Shown: positions 45,656 to 55,172 of the stretch, piece after piece | Layout: every line of letters starts with the position of its first letter | How positions within the stretch are numbered: position 1 is the first letter of the stretch | NCBI RefSeq assembly: GCF_004761875.1 | Contig: NZ_SJEY01000005.1 | Location: 62,001-126,000, forward strand | From: Roseovarius aestuariivivens | Lineage (GTDB): Bacteria > Pseudomonadota > Alphaproteobacteria > Rhodobacterales > Rhodobacteraceae | DNA: 64,000 nt | Direction of reading: 5' to 3' | Translations under genes and position numbers: made by a program | The notes under the pieces: model-generated | Told to the model about the DNA's origin: nothing | The model's input: only the letters and a program-made list of their open reading frames with translations | The model's database searches: none

Positions 45656-46158
45656 CCACACACCTCCGTCGCCATACGACCACGTTTACCTTCTATGACG
45701 CGGATGGCCAATGCCTCGCCCGGCTGGAGGTCGGCCAGGCCCGAGCGGCGCAGTACTTCGATGTGGAGAAACACGTCGGCCTCGCTGCCGAACGTGTTGG
45801 CGAACCCGAAACCTTTGCCCTTGTCGAACCATTTGACACGTGCCGGTTGAAGGGGGGCGGCGCGCAACTCTTCGGGGTCGATATCCTGCAAATCGGCAAG
45901 GCCGCCGGACTCGGTATCCTGGGGCGGATCGATTCGAAGAACCTCGACCGCCTGCACGCCGCGTTCGGTCCGCGTGACCTTCAGCTCGACGCCCGCGCGG
46001 TCCGCCACGGAGCTTTGGCCGAAATTGCGCAAGACGTTGGCATGCAAAAGAATATCCGGCCCGCCCTCGTCGGCAACCACAAAGCCGAACCCCTTGACCG
46101 GATCAAACCATTTCACATGGCCATGCACCTGCCGCGTTATGTCAGTGTCGTCTTCCAA
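45619..46158 (-). CDS. Double cold-shock-domain protein
   Basis: A 179-residue protein with two cold shock domains (about 11-75 and 105-170). Each has the RNA-binding surface: GHVKWFDPVKGFGFVVAD with ILLHANVL, and ARVKWFDKGKGFGFAN with VFLHIEVL. It should bind single-stranded RNA or DNA as a chaperone. The start is TTG, the only plausible initiator ahead of the first domain. The duplicated arrangement is common in Rhodobacterales and Rhizobiales. The 3' end overlaps the DUF192 gene. Confidence 0.9.
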   Translation of the reverse strand: MEDDTDITRQVHGHVKWFDPVKGFGFVVADEGGPDILLHANVLRNFGQSSVADRAGVELKVTRTERGVQAVEVLRIDPPQDTESGGLADLQDIDPEELRAAPLQPARVKWFDKGKGFGFANTFGSEADVFLHIEVLRRSGLADLQPGEALAIRVIEGKRGRMATEVCGWEMAVKQSSES

Positions 46159-46279
46159 GCCGTGTGTCCACCAAAGTTCCGCTATCTCCCGATCCTCTTA
46201 ATTTGCGCCATAATGCATATGAGATTCAAGGAAAAACCCCTTTCAAAACAATCGACTTGCACTTTACGTGACGCGAAAT

Positions 46280-46885
46280 TCATGGATTCAACCTATGGAT
46301 AGTCCAATCCGTCTCCGGCGTCTCGCGCCGCCAGACGAAGCGATCGTGCAAGCGGTAGGCCCCGTCGGCCCAGAATTCGATCTCCACCGGCGTGACTCGG
46401 AACCCGCCCCAAAATGGCGGGCGCGGCGGATTGGGCCCCTTTGCCGCCGTGATCTTCGCCACTTCGGCCATCAGTGTCGCGCGGCTGTCGAGCGGCTGCG
46501 ATTGCTTCGACGCCCACGCGCCCAGACGGCTTTTGAGCGATCGCGACTTGTAATATGCATCGGCCTCGGGGCCGTCCTCGCGGGTTACTGTACCACGAAT
46601 CCGCAGTTGGCGGCGTAAGGATTTCCAATGAAGCACCATCGCGGCCTTGCCGGAGGCGGCGAGTTCCTGGCCCTTGGCGCTGTTATAGTTGGTGTAGAAC
46701 CAGAAGCTATCGTCGGTGATCTCCTTGAGCAGCACCATGCGCACATTGGGAAGGCCGGTTTCGTCGACAGTGGCGAGGGCCACCGCGTTGGGGTCGTTGA
46801 TCTCGCTCTCTTCGGCCTCGGCCATCCAGCGCTTTGCAATCTCGAACGGGTTGTCGCCCGCGAATTTTCCGTCTCTTTCCGCCAT
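46280..46885 (-). CDS. pdxH: Pyridoxamine 5'-phosphate oxidase
   Basis: A 201-residue FMN enzyme for the last step of pyridoxal phosphate synthesis and salvage. It has [40 protein letters not shown]-like [27 protein letters not shown] and the C-terminal WTIHRLNP, which is nearly invariant (RLxP) in PdxH. The length is normal. It is divergent from fabI. Confidence 0.95.
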   Translation of the reverse strand: MAERDGKFAGDNPFEIAKRWMAEAEESEINDPNAVALATVDETGLPNVRMVLLKEITDDSFWFYTNYNSAKGQELAASGKAAMVLHWKSLRRQLRIRGTVTREDGPEADAYYKSRSLKSRLGAWASKQSQPLDSRATLMAEVAKITAAKGPNPPRPPFWGGFRVTPVEIEFWADGAYRLHDRFVWRRETPETDWTIHRLNP

Positions 46886-47050
46886 TTTGCACTTTCAGTC
46901 ATTTATAAGGGATCGGTAGAGGGGTGTCGGACGCCATTCAAGACCGAATTTGTGTCAAGTCGGTGCCGGGACCCATCCTGCGTGACCCTTGAAGCAGGGG
47001 AACCGATCGCCTAAAGGAGGTCAGACTGCAACGTGGGCCGGGGGCATTCC

Positions 47051-47857
47051 ATGTCAAACCAACTGATGGCGGGCAAGCGCGGACTGATCATGGGCCTGGC
47101 CAATGACAAGTCGATCGCGTGGGGCATCGCCAAGGCCTGCGCGGACGCAGGCGCGGAGCTGGCCTTTTCCTACCAGGGTGAGGCGTTGCTCAAGCGGGTC
47201 GGGCCGCTGGCCGAGCAGCTGGGCTCGGACGTGGTGCTGCCGTGTGATGTCGGCGACATGGCGTCGGTCGACACGCTGTTCAGCGGGTTGGAAAGCCGTT
47301 GGGGCAAGCTCGACTTTCTTGTCCATGCGATCGGGTTTTCCGACAAGAACGAGCTGCGCGGCCGGTATGTGGACACCAGCCGCGACAACTTCCTGCGCAC
47401 GATGGACATCTCCGTCTATTCATTTACCGCCGTGGCGAACCGGGCCGAAAAGCTGATGCGCGACGGCGGTGCGATGCTGACGCTGACCTATTACGGCGCC
47501 GAACAGGTGATGCCGCATTACAATGTGATGGGCGTGGCCAAAGCGGCGCTGGAGGCGAGCGTGAAGTACCTGGCCGAGGATCTGGGCAAGGACGGGATCC
47601 GCGTCAACGCGATCAGCGCCGGGCCGATCCGGACGCTGGCGGCCAGCGGCATCGGCGATTTCCGCTATATCCTGAAATGGAACGAGCTGAACTCGCCGCT
47701 GCGGCGCAACGTGACGATCGAGGATGTGGGCGGTTCGGCGCTTTATCTTCTTTCCGATCTGGGATCGGGCGTCACGGGCGAGAACCTGCATGTCGACGCG
47801 GGCTATCATGTGGTCGGCATGAAGGCGGTCGACGCGCCGGATATCGACAAGACCTAA
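47051..47857 (+). CDS. fabI: Enoyl-[acyl-carrier-protein] reductase (NADH)
   Basis: A 268-residue SDR-type enoyl-ACP reductase, last step of each fatty acid elongation round. It has the NAD site GLANDKSIAWGIA, Y147 and Y157 with K164 (YNVMGVAK) and the LAEDLGKDGIRVNAISAGPIRTLA segment. The start at 47051 follows GGGGG. It begins a plus-strand group with a LysE exporter and gpt. Confidence 0.95.
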   Translation: MSNQLMAGKRGLIMGLANDKSIAWGIAKACADAGAELAFSYQGEALLKRVGPLAEQLGSDVVLPCDVGDMASVDTLFSGLESRWGKLDFLVHAIGFSDKNELRGRYVDTSRDNFLRTMDISVYSFTAVANRAEKLMRDGGAMLTLTYYGAEQVMPHYNVMGVAKAALEASVKYLAEDLGKDGIRVNAISAGPIRTLAASGIGDFRYILKWNELNSPLRRNVTIEDVGGSALYLLSDLGSGVTGENLHVDAGYHVVGMKAVDAPDIDKT

Positions 47858-47861
47858 GCCG

Positions 47862-48467
47862 ATGGAGGCGGGTCACCTCATCGCATTCAACCTGACGCTT
47901 CTGGCGGCGATGGCCGCGCCGGGTCCGGCGCTTTTGTTCGCGATCCGGCAATCGGTTGTGGGCGGCTTTCGCGCCGGGTTCGCGACCGGCGCGGGTCTGG
48001 GCCTTGTCGCGGCGGGATGGACCGGGGCCGCGCTTTTGGGGCTGGGGGCGGTCTTTGCTTTGGTGCCGGTGGCCTATACGGTGCTGAAACTGCTGGGCGC
48101 ACTCTATCTCATCTGGTTGGCGTGGGGCATGTGGCGCGATGCGCGCAGCCCGATCGCGCAGGAAGCCGCGCCGGGCAAAAGGGCCTTTCTGGGCGGCGTG
48201 CTGGTTAACTTGAGCAATCCCAAGTCGGTGCTTTTCGCGGCTTCGGTGCTTCTGGTGATCTTTCCCGCAGGGTTAAGTGTGACAGACAAGGCTCTGATCG
48301 TGCTAAATCATTTCCTGGTCGAGCTCGTGGTCTATGCCTGTGTGGCCGCGATTCTGGCCTCGCCGCCGGCGCGGGCGGGTTATCTGCGGCTGAAACCGGT
48401 GCTCGACCGCGCTGCCGCGCTTGTCCTGGGCGCGTTGGGGCTGCGCCTGCTTTTCGACCGGACCTGA
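47862..48467 (+). CDS. LysE/RhtB-family amino acid exporter
   Basis: A 201-residue membrane protein with about six hydrophobic segments, N-terminal [12 protein letters not shown] after APGP, and the conserved [11 protein letters not shown]. Such proteins export amino acids or homoserine lactone-like compounds; substrate unknown. It starts only 4 bases after fabI, so cotranscription is likely. Confidence 0.87.
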   Translation: MEAGHLIAFNLTLLAAMAAPGPALLFAIRQSVVGGFRAGFATGAGLGLVAAGWTGAALLGLGAVFALVPVAYTVLKLLGALYLIWLAWGMWRDARSPIAQEAAPGKRAFLGGVLVNLSNPKSVLFAASVLLVIFPAGLSVTDKALIVLNHFLVELVVYACVAAILASPPARAGYLRLKPVLDRAAALVLGALGLRLLFDRT

Positions 48468-48481
48468 GAGGACGCATCAAA

Positions 48482-48979
48482 ATGACCGACCGCCTGCCGC
48501 ATGAAAAAGGCTTTCACGTGAGCTGGGACCAGTTGCACCGGGATGCGCGCGCGCTGGCCTGGCGGCTGCAGGACGAGGCGCCCGAGGAGGGCTGGCGCGC
48601 GGTCGTGGCGATCACGCGCGGCGGCATGGCGCCGGCGATGATCGTGGCGCGCGAGCTTGATATCCGCGCGGTCGATACGATCAGCGTGAAATCCTACGAC
48701 CATCAGACCCAGAGTGAACCGCGGGTGATCAAGCGTCCCGATCCCGATCTCGTGGGCGACGGCACCGGCGTGCTGATCGTCGATGACCTTGTGGATACGG
48801 GCAAGACGCTGGAAGTTGTGCGTGCCGCCCTGCCCCGCGCGCATGTCGCCACGGTTTATGCCAAGCCGATGGGCCGCGAGCTTGTCCACACCTTCGTCAC
48901 GGAAGTGAGTCAGGACACGTGGATCTTCTTTCCATGGGACATGGCGCTGCAATACGTGGAGCCCTATCGCGGTCGGTAG
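48482..48979 (+). CDS. gpt: Xanthine phosphoribosyltransferase
   Basis: A 165-residue phosphoribosyltransferase that salvages xanthine and guanine. The PRPP-binding loop is [13 protein letters not shown], the pyrophosphate-side segment ITRGGMAP and the base-side segment WIFFPWDM. Length and motifs fit E. coli Gpt. AGAGGAC precedes the start. Confidence 0.93.
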   Translation: MTDRLPHEKGFHVSWDQLHRDARALAWRLQDEAPEEGWRAVVAITRGGMAPAMIVARELDIRAVDTISVKSYDHQTQSEPRVIKRPDPDLVGDGTGVLIVDDLVDTGKTLEVVRAALPRAHVATVYAKPMGRELVHTFVTEVSQDTWIFFPWDMALQYVEPYRGR

Positions 48980-49019
48980 GGCCTGCGTTTCGTACGACAT
49001 CAGACCCGGAGGATCCGCG

Positions 49020-50222
49020 ATGAGCCCGTCCCGAACCGCGACCACGTTTTCGCCGCCCGTGATGGAGGCGCGCCGCTGGCTTGAAGGGGTGGCGTTTTCG
49101 CCCGAGCGGCCGCTGATCAACGTAAGCCAGGCCGCGCCGGTAGAGCCGCCGCCGGAAGCGTTGCGCCGCGTGGTGGCCGAGGCGGCACTGAACGATGCGC
49201 AGGCGCATCTTTACGGACCGGTGCTGGGCCGGGGCGATCTGCGCGAGGAGGTGGCGGCGCAATGGACGGAGGCCTATGGCGGCGCGGTCGCGCCCGGACA
49301 GGTGGCGGTCACCTCGGGATGCAATCAGGCCTTTTGCGCGACGATTGCGGCGCTTTGCGGCGAGGGCAGCGAGGTGATCCTGCCCGTGCCGTGGTATTTC
49401 AACCACAAGATGGCGCTCGACATGGCCGGCGTACGGGCGGTGCCGCTGGAGACAGGCCCGGGCCTTTTGCCGGACCCAGAGGCGGCGCGCGCCCTGATCG
49501 GGCCCGCGACCCGGGCCATCGTGCTGGTGACGCCGAACAACCCGGGCGGCGTGGAATATCCTGCCTCGCTTGTGCGCGCGATGTACGATCTGGCGCGGGA
49601 TGCCGGTATTCATCTGTTGATCGACGAGACCTATCGCGATTTCGACGCCCGCCCGGGCGCGCCGCACGATCTTTTCACGGACGCGGACTGGGACCGGACG
49701 CTGGTGCAGCTTTATTCGTTCTCCAAGGCGTACCGCCTGACCGGGCACCGGGTCGGCGCGATTGTTGCCGCCAATAGCCTTCTGGTGGAGGTGGAAAAGT
49801 ACCTCGACACGGTCACGATCTGCCCCAATCAGCTGGGCCAGATCGCGGCGCTTTGGGGGATGCGCAACCTGCGCCAGTGGCTGGCCGGGGAACGGGCCGA
49901 GATCCTGGACCGGCGTGCCGCGATCGCGGCGGAGATGCCCAAGCTTGAGGCATGTGGCTGGGAGCTTTTGGGGTGCGGTGCCTATTTCGCCTATCTGCGG
50001 CACCCGTTCGCGCGGACCTCTGACGATCTGGCGCGCGAGCTGGTGCGAGAGGCGGGCATTCTGCTGCTGCCTGGCACGATGTTCCGCCCCGCGGGCGACG
50101 CGCAGGGCGCGCGGGAAGTTCGGGTCGCCTTTGCCAATGTGAACCGGGCCGAGATCGGCACGCTTTTCGACCGGCTGGCCGGGCTGAGCTGGCCCCTTGC
50201 CCCCGCTGGGGCAAGCGCTTAG
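49020..50222 (+). CDS. Class I/II PLP-dependent aminotransferase
   Basis: A 400-residue fold-type I aminotransferase with Schiff-base lysine K236 in YSFSKAYRLTGHRVG, the PNNPGG loop and the LYGPVLGRGDLREEVA segment. GGAGG precedes the ATG. Substrate is unknown; similarity is to aspartate/aromatic-type enzymes. It is followed 44 bases later by the PpiD-like gene with no obvious functional link. Confidence 0.9.
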   Translation: MSPSRTATTFSPPVMEARRWLEGVAFSPERPLINVSQAAPVEPPPEALRRVVAEAALNDAQAHLYGPVLGRGDLREEVAAQWTEAYGGAVAPGQVAVTSGCNQAFCATIAALCGEGSEVILPVPWYFNHKMALDMAGVRAVPLETGPGLLPDPEAARALIGPATRAIVLVTPNNPGGVEYPASLVRAMYDLARDAGIHLLIDETYRDFDARPGAPHDLFTDADWDRTLVQLYSFSKAYRLTGHRVGAIVAANSLLVEVEKYLDTVTICPNQLGQIAALWGMRNLRQWLAGERAEILDRRAAIAAEMPKLEACGWELLGCGAYFAYLRHPFARTSDDLARELVREAGILLLPGTMFRPAGDAQGAREVRVAFANVNRAEIGTLFDRLAGLSWPLAPAGASA

Positions 50223-50266
50223 ACAGGCGCAACGAGACAAAACACCGCCGTCCGACGGGGAGCGAC

Positions 50267-52108
50267 ATGGCAGCCAAGAGCATTACGAAACCGCTGGTCT
50301 GGATCCTGATGGGCCTGCTGATCCTGGGGCTTGGCGGCTTTGGGGTGACCAACCTGTCGGGCACGCAGCGGGCCATCGGGTCGGTCGGTGAGGCGGAGAT
50401 CACCGTCAACGATTACTTCCGCGGATTGCAGCGCGAGCTGCGCGCCATCGAGGCGGGCACAGAAGAGCCGATGAGCTTTGCGCGGGCGCGCCAGCTTGGT
50501 GTGACCGATCAGGTCCTGGCGCAGCTGGTGACGCAGGCCGCGTTGGATCACGAAACGATGCAACTGGGCCTGTCGGTGGGCGACGAGGCGCTGGCGCGGC
50601 AGATCCTGGAATTGCGGCAATTCACAGGTCCGGACGGGCAGTTCAACCGGGAGGCCTATCGTTTCACGCTGGAGCAGGTCGGGCTGAACGAGGCGCAGTT
50701 CGAGGAGGAAATCCGCGATGAGACCGCGCGATCGTTCCTGCAGGCGGCCGTGCTGGCGGGCGTGCAGGTGCCCGAAGTCTATACCGAGGTGATGACCGCC
50801 TATCTGGGCGAGCGGCGCAGCGTCGTCTCGGCGCTGTTGACCCGTGCGGATCTGGAGCTGGGCGTGCCGGAACCGACCGACACCGACCTAGAGGCCTATC
50901 ACGCGGCCAATGCCGAGGCCTATACCCGGCCCGAGACCAAGCGGATCACTTATGCCTGGCTGAGCCCGGACATGATCATCGACACGGTCGAAATCGACGA
51001 AAGCGCGCTGCGCGAGGCCTATGCCGCGCGCGAGGCGGAGTTCAATCAGCCCGAGCGGCGGCTGGTGGAGCGTCTGGTCTTTCCCGACACAGGCGCGGCC
51101 GAAGCGGCAGCGGCGCGGCTGGAGGCAGGCGAGGCCACGTTCGAGGATCTGGTGGCGGAGCGCGGGCTGGAATTGGGCGACGTCGATATGGGCGTGCAGG
51201 CCGAGGCCGATCTCGGCGCGGCGGGCGCGGCGGTTTTCGCGGTGCAGACCGGCGAAATCGCGGGTCCGGTCGAGACCGGGCTTGGCCCAGCGCTCTTTCG
51301 AGTGAACGCGGTGCTGGACGCGCAGGTGACCACCTTCGAGGAGGCCGAGCCGATCCTGCGCGACGCAATGGCGGCAGACCGGGCGCGCCGGGTGATCGAG
51401 GCGCAGATGGAAAGCATCGACGATCTGCTCGCCGGTGGGGCCACGCTGGAGGATCTGGCGCAGGAAACGGAGATGGAACTGGGCGAAATCGCGTGGCACG
51501 CGGGCATGGATGCCGGAATCGCCGCCTACGAAGGCTTTCGCGAGGCCGCCCAGGCGGTTGGCGCCGACGACTATCCCGAGGTCGAGACGCTGGACGATGG
51601 CGGGCTTTTCGCCCTGCGTCTCGAGGAGGTTGTGCCGCCGGCCCTGCGCCCGCTGGACGAGGTGCGCGCAGCGGTCGAGGCGGCCTGGACAGATGCGCAG
51701 GTGGCGACGCTTCTCAGGGCGCAGGCCGAGCCGTTGGCGGCGCGTCTCGAGGCTGGCGAAAGCTTTGCCGATGTGGGCCTTAGCGTCGATCTGGAACAGC
51801 AGGTCACCCGGCAGGGCTTTGTTGCGGACGCGCCGGACCAGTTCATCGACACGGTCTTCGGCATGGAGGAGGGCGAGGTGCGCGTGATCGAGGGGCCGGG
51901 CCGGATCTTCGTGCTGCAACTGCAGTCGATCGCCGAGCCGGATCCCGAAGATCCCGATCTGGCGCAAAGCCGGGATTTCCTTCGCGACAACGCGGTCAAC
52001 GGGCTGTCGCAGGACCTGTTCAACGTGCTGGCCACCGATATACGCGCACGGGCGGGCATCGAACTTGATCAGGCGGCGATCAATGCCGTGCACGCGAATT
52101 TCCAGTAA
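50267..52108 (+). CDS. PpiD/SurA-like peptidylprolyl isomerase
   Basis: A 613-residue membrane-anchored periplasmic foldase. A short cytoplasmic N-terminus is followed by one membrane helix (about 9-28), a SurA-N-like chaperone region (to about 180), a parvulin-type domain (about 260-350) and a long C-terminal helical part with a second, weak parvulin-like segment. The expected QA-D-E rich sequence is strongly acidic. It helps outer-membrane and secreted proteins fold. It precedes trpE by 12 bases, an arrangement seen in related bacteria. Confidence 0.87.
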   Translation: MAAKSITKPLVWILMGLLILGLGGFGVTNLSGTQRAIGSVGEAEITVNDYFRGLQRELRAIEAGTEEPMSFARARQLGVTDQVLAQLVTQAALDHETMQLGLSVGDEALARQILELRQFTGPDGQFNREAYRFTLEQVGLNEAQFEEEIRDETARSFLQAAVLAGVQVPEVYTEVMTAYLGERRSVVSALLTRADLELGVPEPTDTDLEAYHAANAEAYTRPETKRITYAWLSPDMIIDTVEIDESALREAYAAREAEFNQPERRLVERLVFPDTGAAEAAAARLEAGEATFEDLVAERGLELGDVDMGVQAEADLGAAGAAVFAVQTGEIAGPVETGLGPALFRVNAVLDAQVTTFEEAEPILRDAMAADRARRVIEAQMESIDDLLAGGATLEDLAQETEMELGEIAWHAGMDAGIAAYEGFREAAQAVGADDYPEVETLDDGGLFALRLEEVVPPALRPLDEVRAAVEAAWTDAQVATLLRAQAEPLAARLEAGESFADVGLSVDLEQQVTRQGFVADAPDQFIDTVFGMEEGEVRVIEGPGRIFVLQLQSIAEPDPEDPDLAQSRDFLRDNAVNGLSQDLFNVLATDIRARAGIELDQAAINAVHANFQ

Positions 52109-52120
52109 GGGACGCAGGAG

Positions 52121-53632
52121 TTGGAGCTGACCCCGTCCTTCGAGGACTTCGCGCAGGGCCACGCGGCGGGCCGCAACCAGGTGGTTTATGCCCGGCTCGC
52201 GGCCGATCTCGACACGCCTGTGTCGCTGATGCTCAAGCTGACGGGCGCGGCGCAGGATGCCTTCATCCTTGAATCCGTGACCGGCGGCGAGGTGCGCGGG
52301 CGTTACTCCATCGTGGGCATGAAGCCCGACGTGATCTGGCAGTGTCACGGCAGAGAAAGCCGGGTCAATCGCGCGGCGCGGTTCGATCCGACGGCCTTCG
52401 AGGACCTCGAGGGCGAGCCGCTTGATACGCTGCGCGCGCTCATTGCGGAAAGCCGGATCGAGCTGCCGCCGGATCTGCCGGCGTCGAGCGCCGGTCTTTT
52501 CGGATATCTCGGCTATGACATGATCCGGCTGGTAGAGCATCTGCCGAACGTGAACCCCGATCCTCTGGGCCTGCCCGATGCGGTTCTGATGCGGCCGTCG
52601 GTCGTGGCGGTGCTGGACGGGGTGAAGGGCGACGTGATTATCGTGGCACCCGCCTGGGCCGGAGACGGCCAGAGCGCGCGCGCGGCCTATGCGCAGGCCG
52701 CCGAGCGGGTAATGGACGCGGTCCGCGATCTGGACCGGGCCCTGCCGCGCGAGGCCCGCGATCTGCGAGAGGCCGAGCCCGATGCCGAGCCCGTGTCGAA
52801 TTTCACGCGAGAGGGCTACAAGGCCGCCGTGGAAAAGGCCAAGGACTATATCCGCGCGGGCGATATTTTCCAGGTCGTGCCGAGCCAGCGCTGGACGCAG
52901 GAATTCCGCCGGCCCCCCTTCGCGCTTTACCGGTCGCTCAGGCGTACGAATCCATCGCCCTTCATGTTCTATTTCAATTTCGGCGGCTTTCAGGTTGTAG
53001 GTGCCAGCCCGGAAATCCTGGTGCGGGTGATGGAAGGCGAAGTCACGATCCGGCCCATCGCAGGGACCCGGCCACGGGGTGCCACGCCCGAAGAGGACCG
53101 CGCCAACGAGGCCGATCTGATGGCCGATGCCAAGGAACTGGCCGAGCACCTGATGCTTTTAGACCTGGGGCGCAACGACGTGGGTCGGGTGGCGAAAATC
53201 GGCACGGTGCACCCCACCGAAGAGTTCATCATCGAACGCTACAGCCACGTGATGCATATCGTGTCGAACGTGGTGGGAGAGCTGAGCGAGGAGCATGACG
53301 CGCTCTCGGCCCTGTTGGCGGGCCTGCCCGCCGGGACCGTCTCGGGCGCGCCAAAGGTGCGCGCGATGGAGATCATCGACGAGTTGGAACCGGAAAAGCG
53401 CGGCGTCTATGGCGGCGGCGTTGGCTATTTCAGCGCGGGCGGCGACATGGATGTGTGCATCGCGCTGCGTACGGCGGTGGTGAAGGACGACAAGCTTTTT
53501 ATCCAGGCCGGAGGCGGCGTGGTCTATGACAGCGACCCCGAAGCCGAGTATATGGAGACGGTGCACAAGTCGAACGCCATCCGACGCGCGGCGAAGGATG
53601 CCTCGCGCTTTTCCGGCGACGGCAACGGCTGA
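52121..53632 (+). CDS. trpE: Anthranilate synthase component I
   Basis: A 503-residue chorismate-binding enzyme, first step of tryptophan synthesis with TrpG. It has the N-terminal ILESVTGGEVRGRYSIVG region (tryptophan feedback site), and the catalytic part includes GDIFQVVPSQRW, NPSPFMFYFNFG, IRPIAGTRPRG and LLDLGRNDVGRV. The start is TTG; the protein N-terminus (MELTPSFEDFAQG) matches relatives and AAGGG lies nine bases upstream. It is separated from trpGDC by four genes. No leader-peptide attenuator is visible. Confidence 0.95.
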   Translation: MELTPSFEDFAQGHAAGRNQVVYARLAADLDTPVSLMLKLTGAAQDAFILESVTGGEVRGRYSIVGMKPDVIWQCHGRESRVNRAARFDPTAFEDLEGEPLDTLRALIAESRIELPPDLPASSAGLFGYLGYDMIRLVEHLPNVNPDPLGLPDAVLMRPSVVAVLDGVKGDVIIVAPAWAGDGQSARAAYAQAAERVMDAVRDLDRALPREARDLREAEPDAEPVSNFTREGYKAAVEKAKDYIRAGDIFQVVPSQRWTQEFRRPPFALYRSLRRTNPSPFMFYFNFGGFQVVGASPEILVRVMEGEVTIRPIAGTRPRGATPEEDRANEADLMADAKELAEHLMLLDLGRNDVGRVAKIGTVHPTEEFIIERYSHVMHIVSNVVGELSEEHDALSALLAGLPAGTVSGAPKVRAMEIIDELEPEKRGVYGGGVGYFSAGGDMDVCIALRTAVVKDDKLFIQAGGGVVYDSDPEAEYMETVHKSNAIRRAAKDASRFSGDGNG

Positions 53633-53710
53633 GCGGGCGCAAAACCTTCTCAAAACTCCCGGCAAGGATTCTCGGACATTTTTTTGGCCCTTGGATCAAC
53701 GGGAGCGTTG

Positions 53711-53724
53711 TTGATCCATATCAA
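53711..53724 (+). promoter_or_regulatory. Perfect FNR/FnrL site
   Basis: TTGAT-CCAT-ATCAA exactly matches the FNR consensus TTGAT-N4-ATCAA. Its centre (53717.5) would be at -41.5 if transcription starts near 53759, with CATATT at 53747-53752 as -10. That is a class II activation position for the rhodanese gene. An overlapping 9-bp repeat, TGGATCAAC and GTTGATCCA (53692-53718), shares its left half. Confidence 0.7.
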
Positions 53725-53746
53725 ATCTGTCGAAGGGAATGCATGA

Positions 53747-53768
53747 CATATTCTATATTACGAATATG
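53747..53768. promoter_or_regulatory. Persulfide-repressor-like (SqrR/BigR) operator
   Basis: CATATTC-N8-GAATATG is a perfect 7-bp inverted repeat that contains ATTC-N8-GAAT, the motif reported for the sulfide-responsive repressor SqrR of Rhodobacter capsulatus. It overlaps the expected -10 and start of transcription and ends 18 bases before the rhodanese ATG, a repressing position. Confidence 0.65.
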
Positions 53769-53786
53769 TTTGGAAAGGACTGCCCC

Positions 53787-54389
53787 ATGCGCACCCTGCC
53801 CCGTCTTCTCGCCGCCCCGGTGATCGCCCTTGCTCTTGCGCTACCGTTGCCCGGACTGGCCGGCAGTGGCCCGCTTGACACTGCCGTCAGCGCCGACGCT
53901 GTCGGCGAAAAGAAGCAGACAAAGTCCGGGCTCTATATTACCGCCGCGGAAGCCGGGGGCATTCTCGCAGCACGTGAAGACGTATTGCTGATCGATCTGC
54001 GCACGCCGGAAGAAACGATGCTCGTCGGGCATCCCGTGGCGGCGGATGCGAACATTCCCTTCAAGCTGATCGACTCTGCCTACAGGCTGAATCCCGAGAA
54101 GGGCAGCTATGAGATGGTGGCTAATCCCGGCTTCGTCGGCACTGTCAAAGAGTTTCTGGAGAGCACGGACCCGGCGGCGGTCGTGGTCATGTGCCGCTCG
54201 GGCGGGCGCAGCGCGGCGGCGGTGGACGCCCTCGTCGCGGCCGGCGTCACTGTGCCGCTTTATTCCATGGTTGACGGGTTCGAGGGCGACAAGACGGATG
54301 CCGGGCGCCGGGATCTCAATGGCTGGAAGAATGCCGGGCTGAATTGGACCGACAAGATTCCTGAGGGCTTTCTGAAAGGCGTCGAGTAA
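53787..54389 (+). CDS. Exported rhodanese-like sulfurtransferase
   Basis: A 200-residue protein with a signal peptide (about 1-25, LPGLAGS) and one rhodanese domain. The active-site loop CRSGGRS begins at C136, so it can carry a persulfide. It should act in the periplasm. The ATG at 53787 has GGAAAGG upstream; an earlier in-frame ATG at 53739 would place the operator inside the gene and lacks a site. Control by an FNR box and an SqrR-like palindrome suggests a role in sulfide or persulfide handling at low oxygen. Confidence 0.88.
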   Translation: MRTLPRLLAAPVIALALALPLPGLAGSGPLDTAVSADAVGEKKQTKSGLYITAAEAGGILAAREDVLLIDLRTPEETMLVGHPVAADANIPFKLIDSAYRLNPEKGSYEMVANPGFVGTVKEFLESTDPAAVVVMCRSGGRSAAAVDALVAAGVTVPLYSMVDGFEGDKTDAGRRDLNGWKNAGLNWTDKIPEGFLKGVE

Positions 54390-54428
54390 GGCTTGCGCCG
54401 CGCCGGACGCCGGGGCATCACTGGCGGC

Positions 54429-54989
54429 ATGGCGCGGCTGATCCTGTTCAATAAGCCCTTTGGTGTGCTGTCGCAGTTCACCGATAAAGGCACCGAGGGC
54501 TCTGTCCGTCCGACCCTGTCGCGGTTCATCGATGTGCCGGGCGTCTATCCCGCCGGACGGCTGGACCGCGACAGCGAGGGCTTGTTGCTGCTGACCGATG
54601 ACGGGCGGCTGCAGGCGCGGATCGCGTCCCCGAAATTCAAGACCGAGAAGACCTATCTCTGCCAGGTCGAAGGGGAACCGGACGAAAGCGCGCTGGAGGC
54701 GTTGCGCGTGGGCGTGACGCTCAAGGACGGGCCAACGCGGCCCGCGCGGGTGCGCAGGATCGACCCGCCCGATCTCTGGCCGCGCGACCCTCCGGTAAGG
54801 TATCGCAAGAGCGTGCCGGATTGCTGGCTGGAGATCGTGATCTCGGAGGGGCGCAACCGCCAGGTGAGGCGGATGACGGCGCATGTGGGGCATCCCACGC
54901 TGCGGCTGGTGCGCTGGCGGGCGGGAGAATGGTCTCTGGAGGGGATCGCGCCGGGAGAATGGCGCGAGATCCGTCCGGCAGGAAGGTGA
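54429..54989 (+). CDS. rluE: 23S rRNA pseudouridine synthase, RluE type
   Basis: A 186-residue RsuA-family pseudouridine synthase with catalytic D46 in GRLDRDSEG, the N-terminal [15 protein letters not shown] and the C-terminal [21 protein letters not shown]. No S4 domain is present, and the short length matches RluE, which makes pseudouridine 2457 in 23S rRNA. The start at 54429 is MARLIL; upstream codons are unrelated. It lies 39 bases after the rhodanese gene and may be read through from it. Confidence 0.88.
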   Translation: MARLILFNKPFGVLSQFTDKGTEGSVRPTLSRFIDVPGVYPAGRLDRDSEGLLLLTDDGRLQARIASPKFKTEKTYLCQVEGEPDESALEALRVGVTLKDGPTRPARVRRIDPPDLWPRDPPVRYRKSVPDCWLEIVISEGRNRQVRRMTAHVGHPTLRLVRWRAGEWSLEGIAPGEWREIRPAGR

Positions 54990-55093
54990 AGACACGCAGC
55001 GTTCGATCCTGAGGTGCCGCGGTTTTTCGCAAAGAGACCGCCAGTTTGTTTATCGTCCTGTTGAAGATGTTTGCGCCTGCCAGACACGCGCAG

Positions 55094-55120
55094 GTCACGG
55101 GGATGTCACGGGCTTGTCAC
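55094..55120 (+). promoter_or_regulatory. Three helically phased GTCAC direct repeats
   Basis: GTCAC occurs at 55094-55098, 55105-55109 and 55116-55120, exactly 11 bases apart; the first two are followed by GGG. A TTGACC (-35-like) begins right after the third copy. One-turn spacing is typical of activators that bind direct repeats in tandem. The DUF1194 gene starts 52 bases further on. Confidence 0.45.
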
Positions 55121-55172
55121 TTGACCCGTTGCGGACTAGCGCCCCAGCATTTGAGGAACCGGGAGAGTTCTC

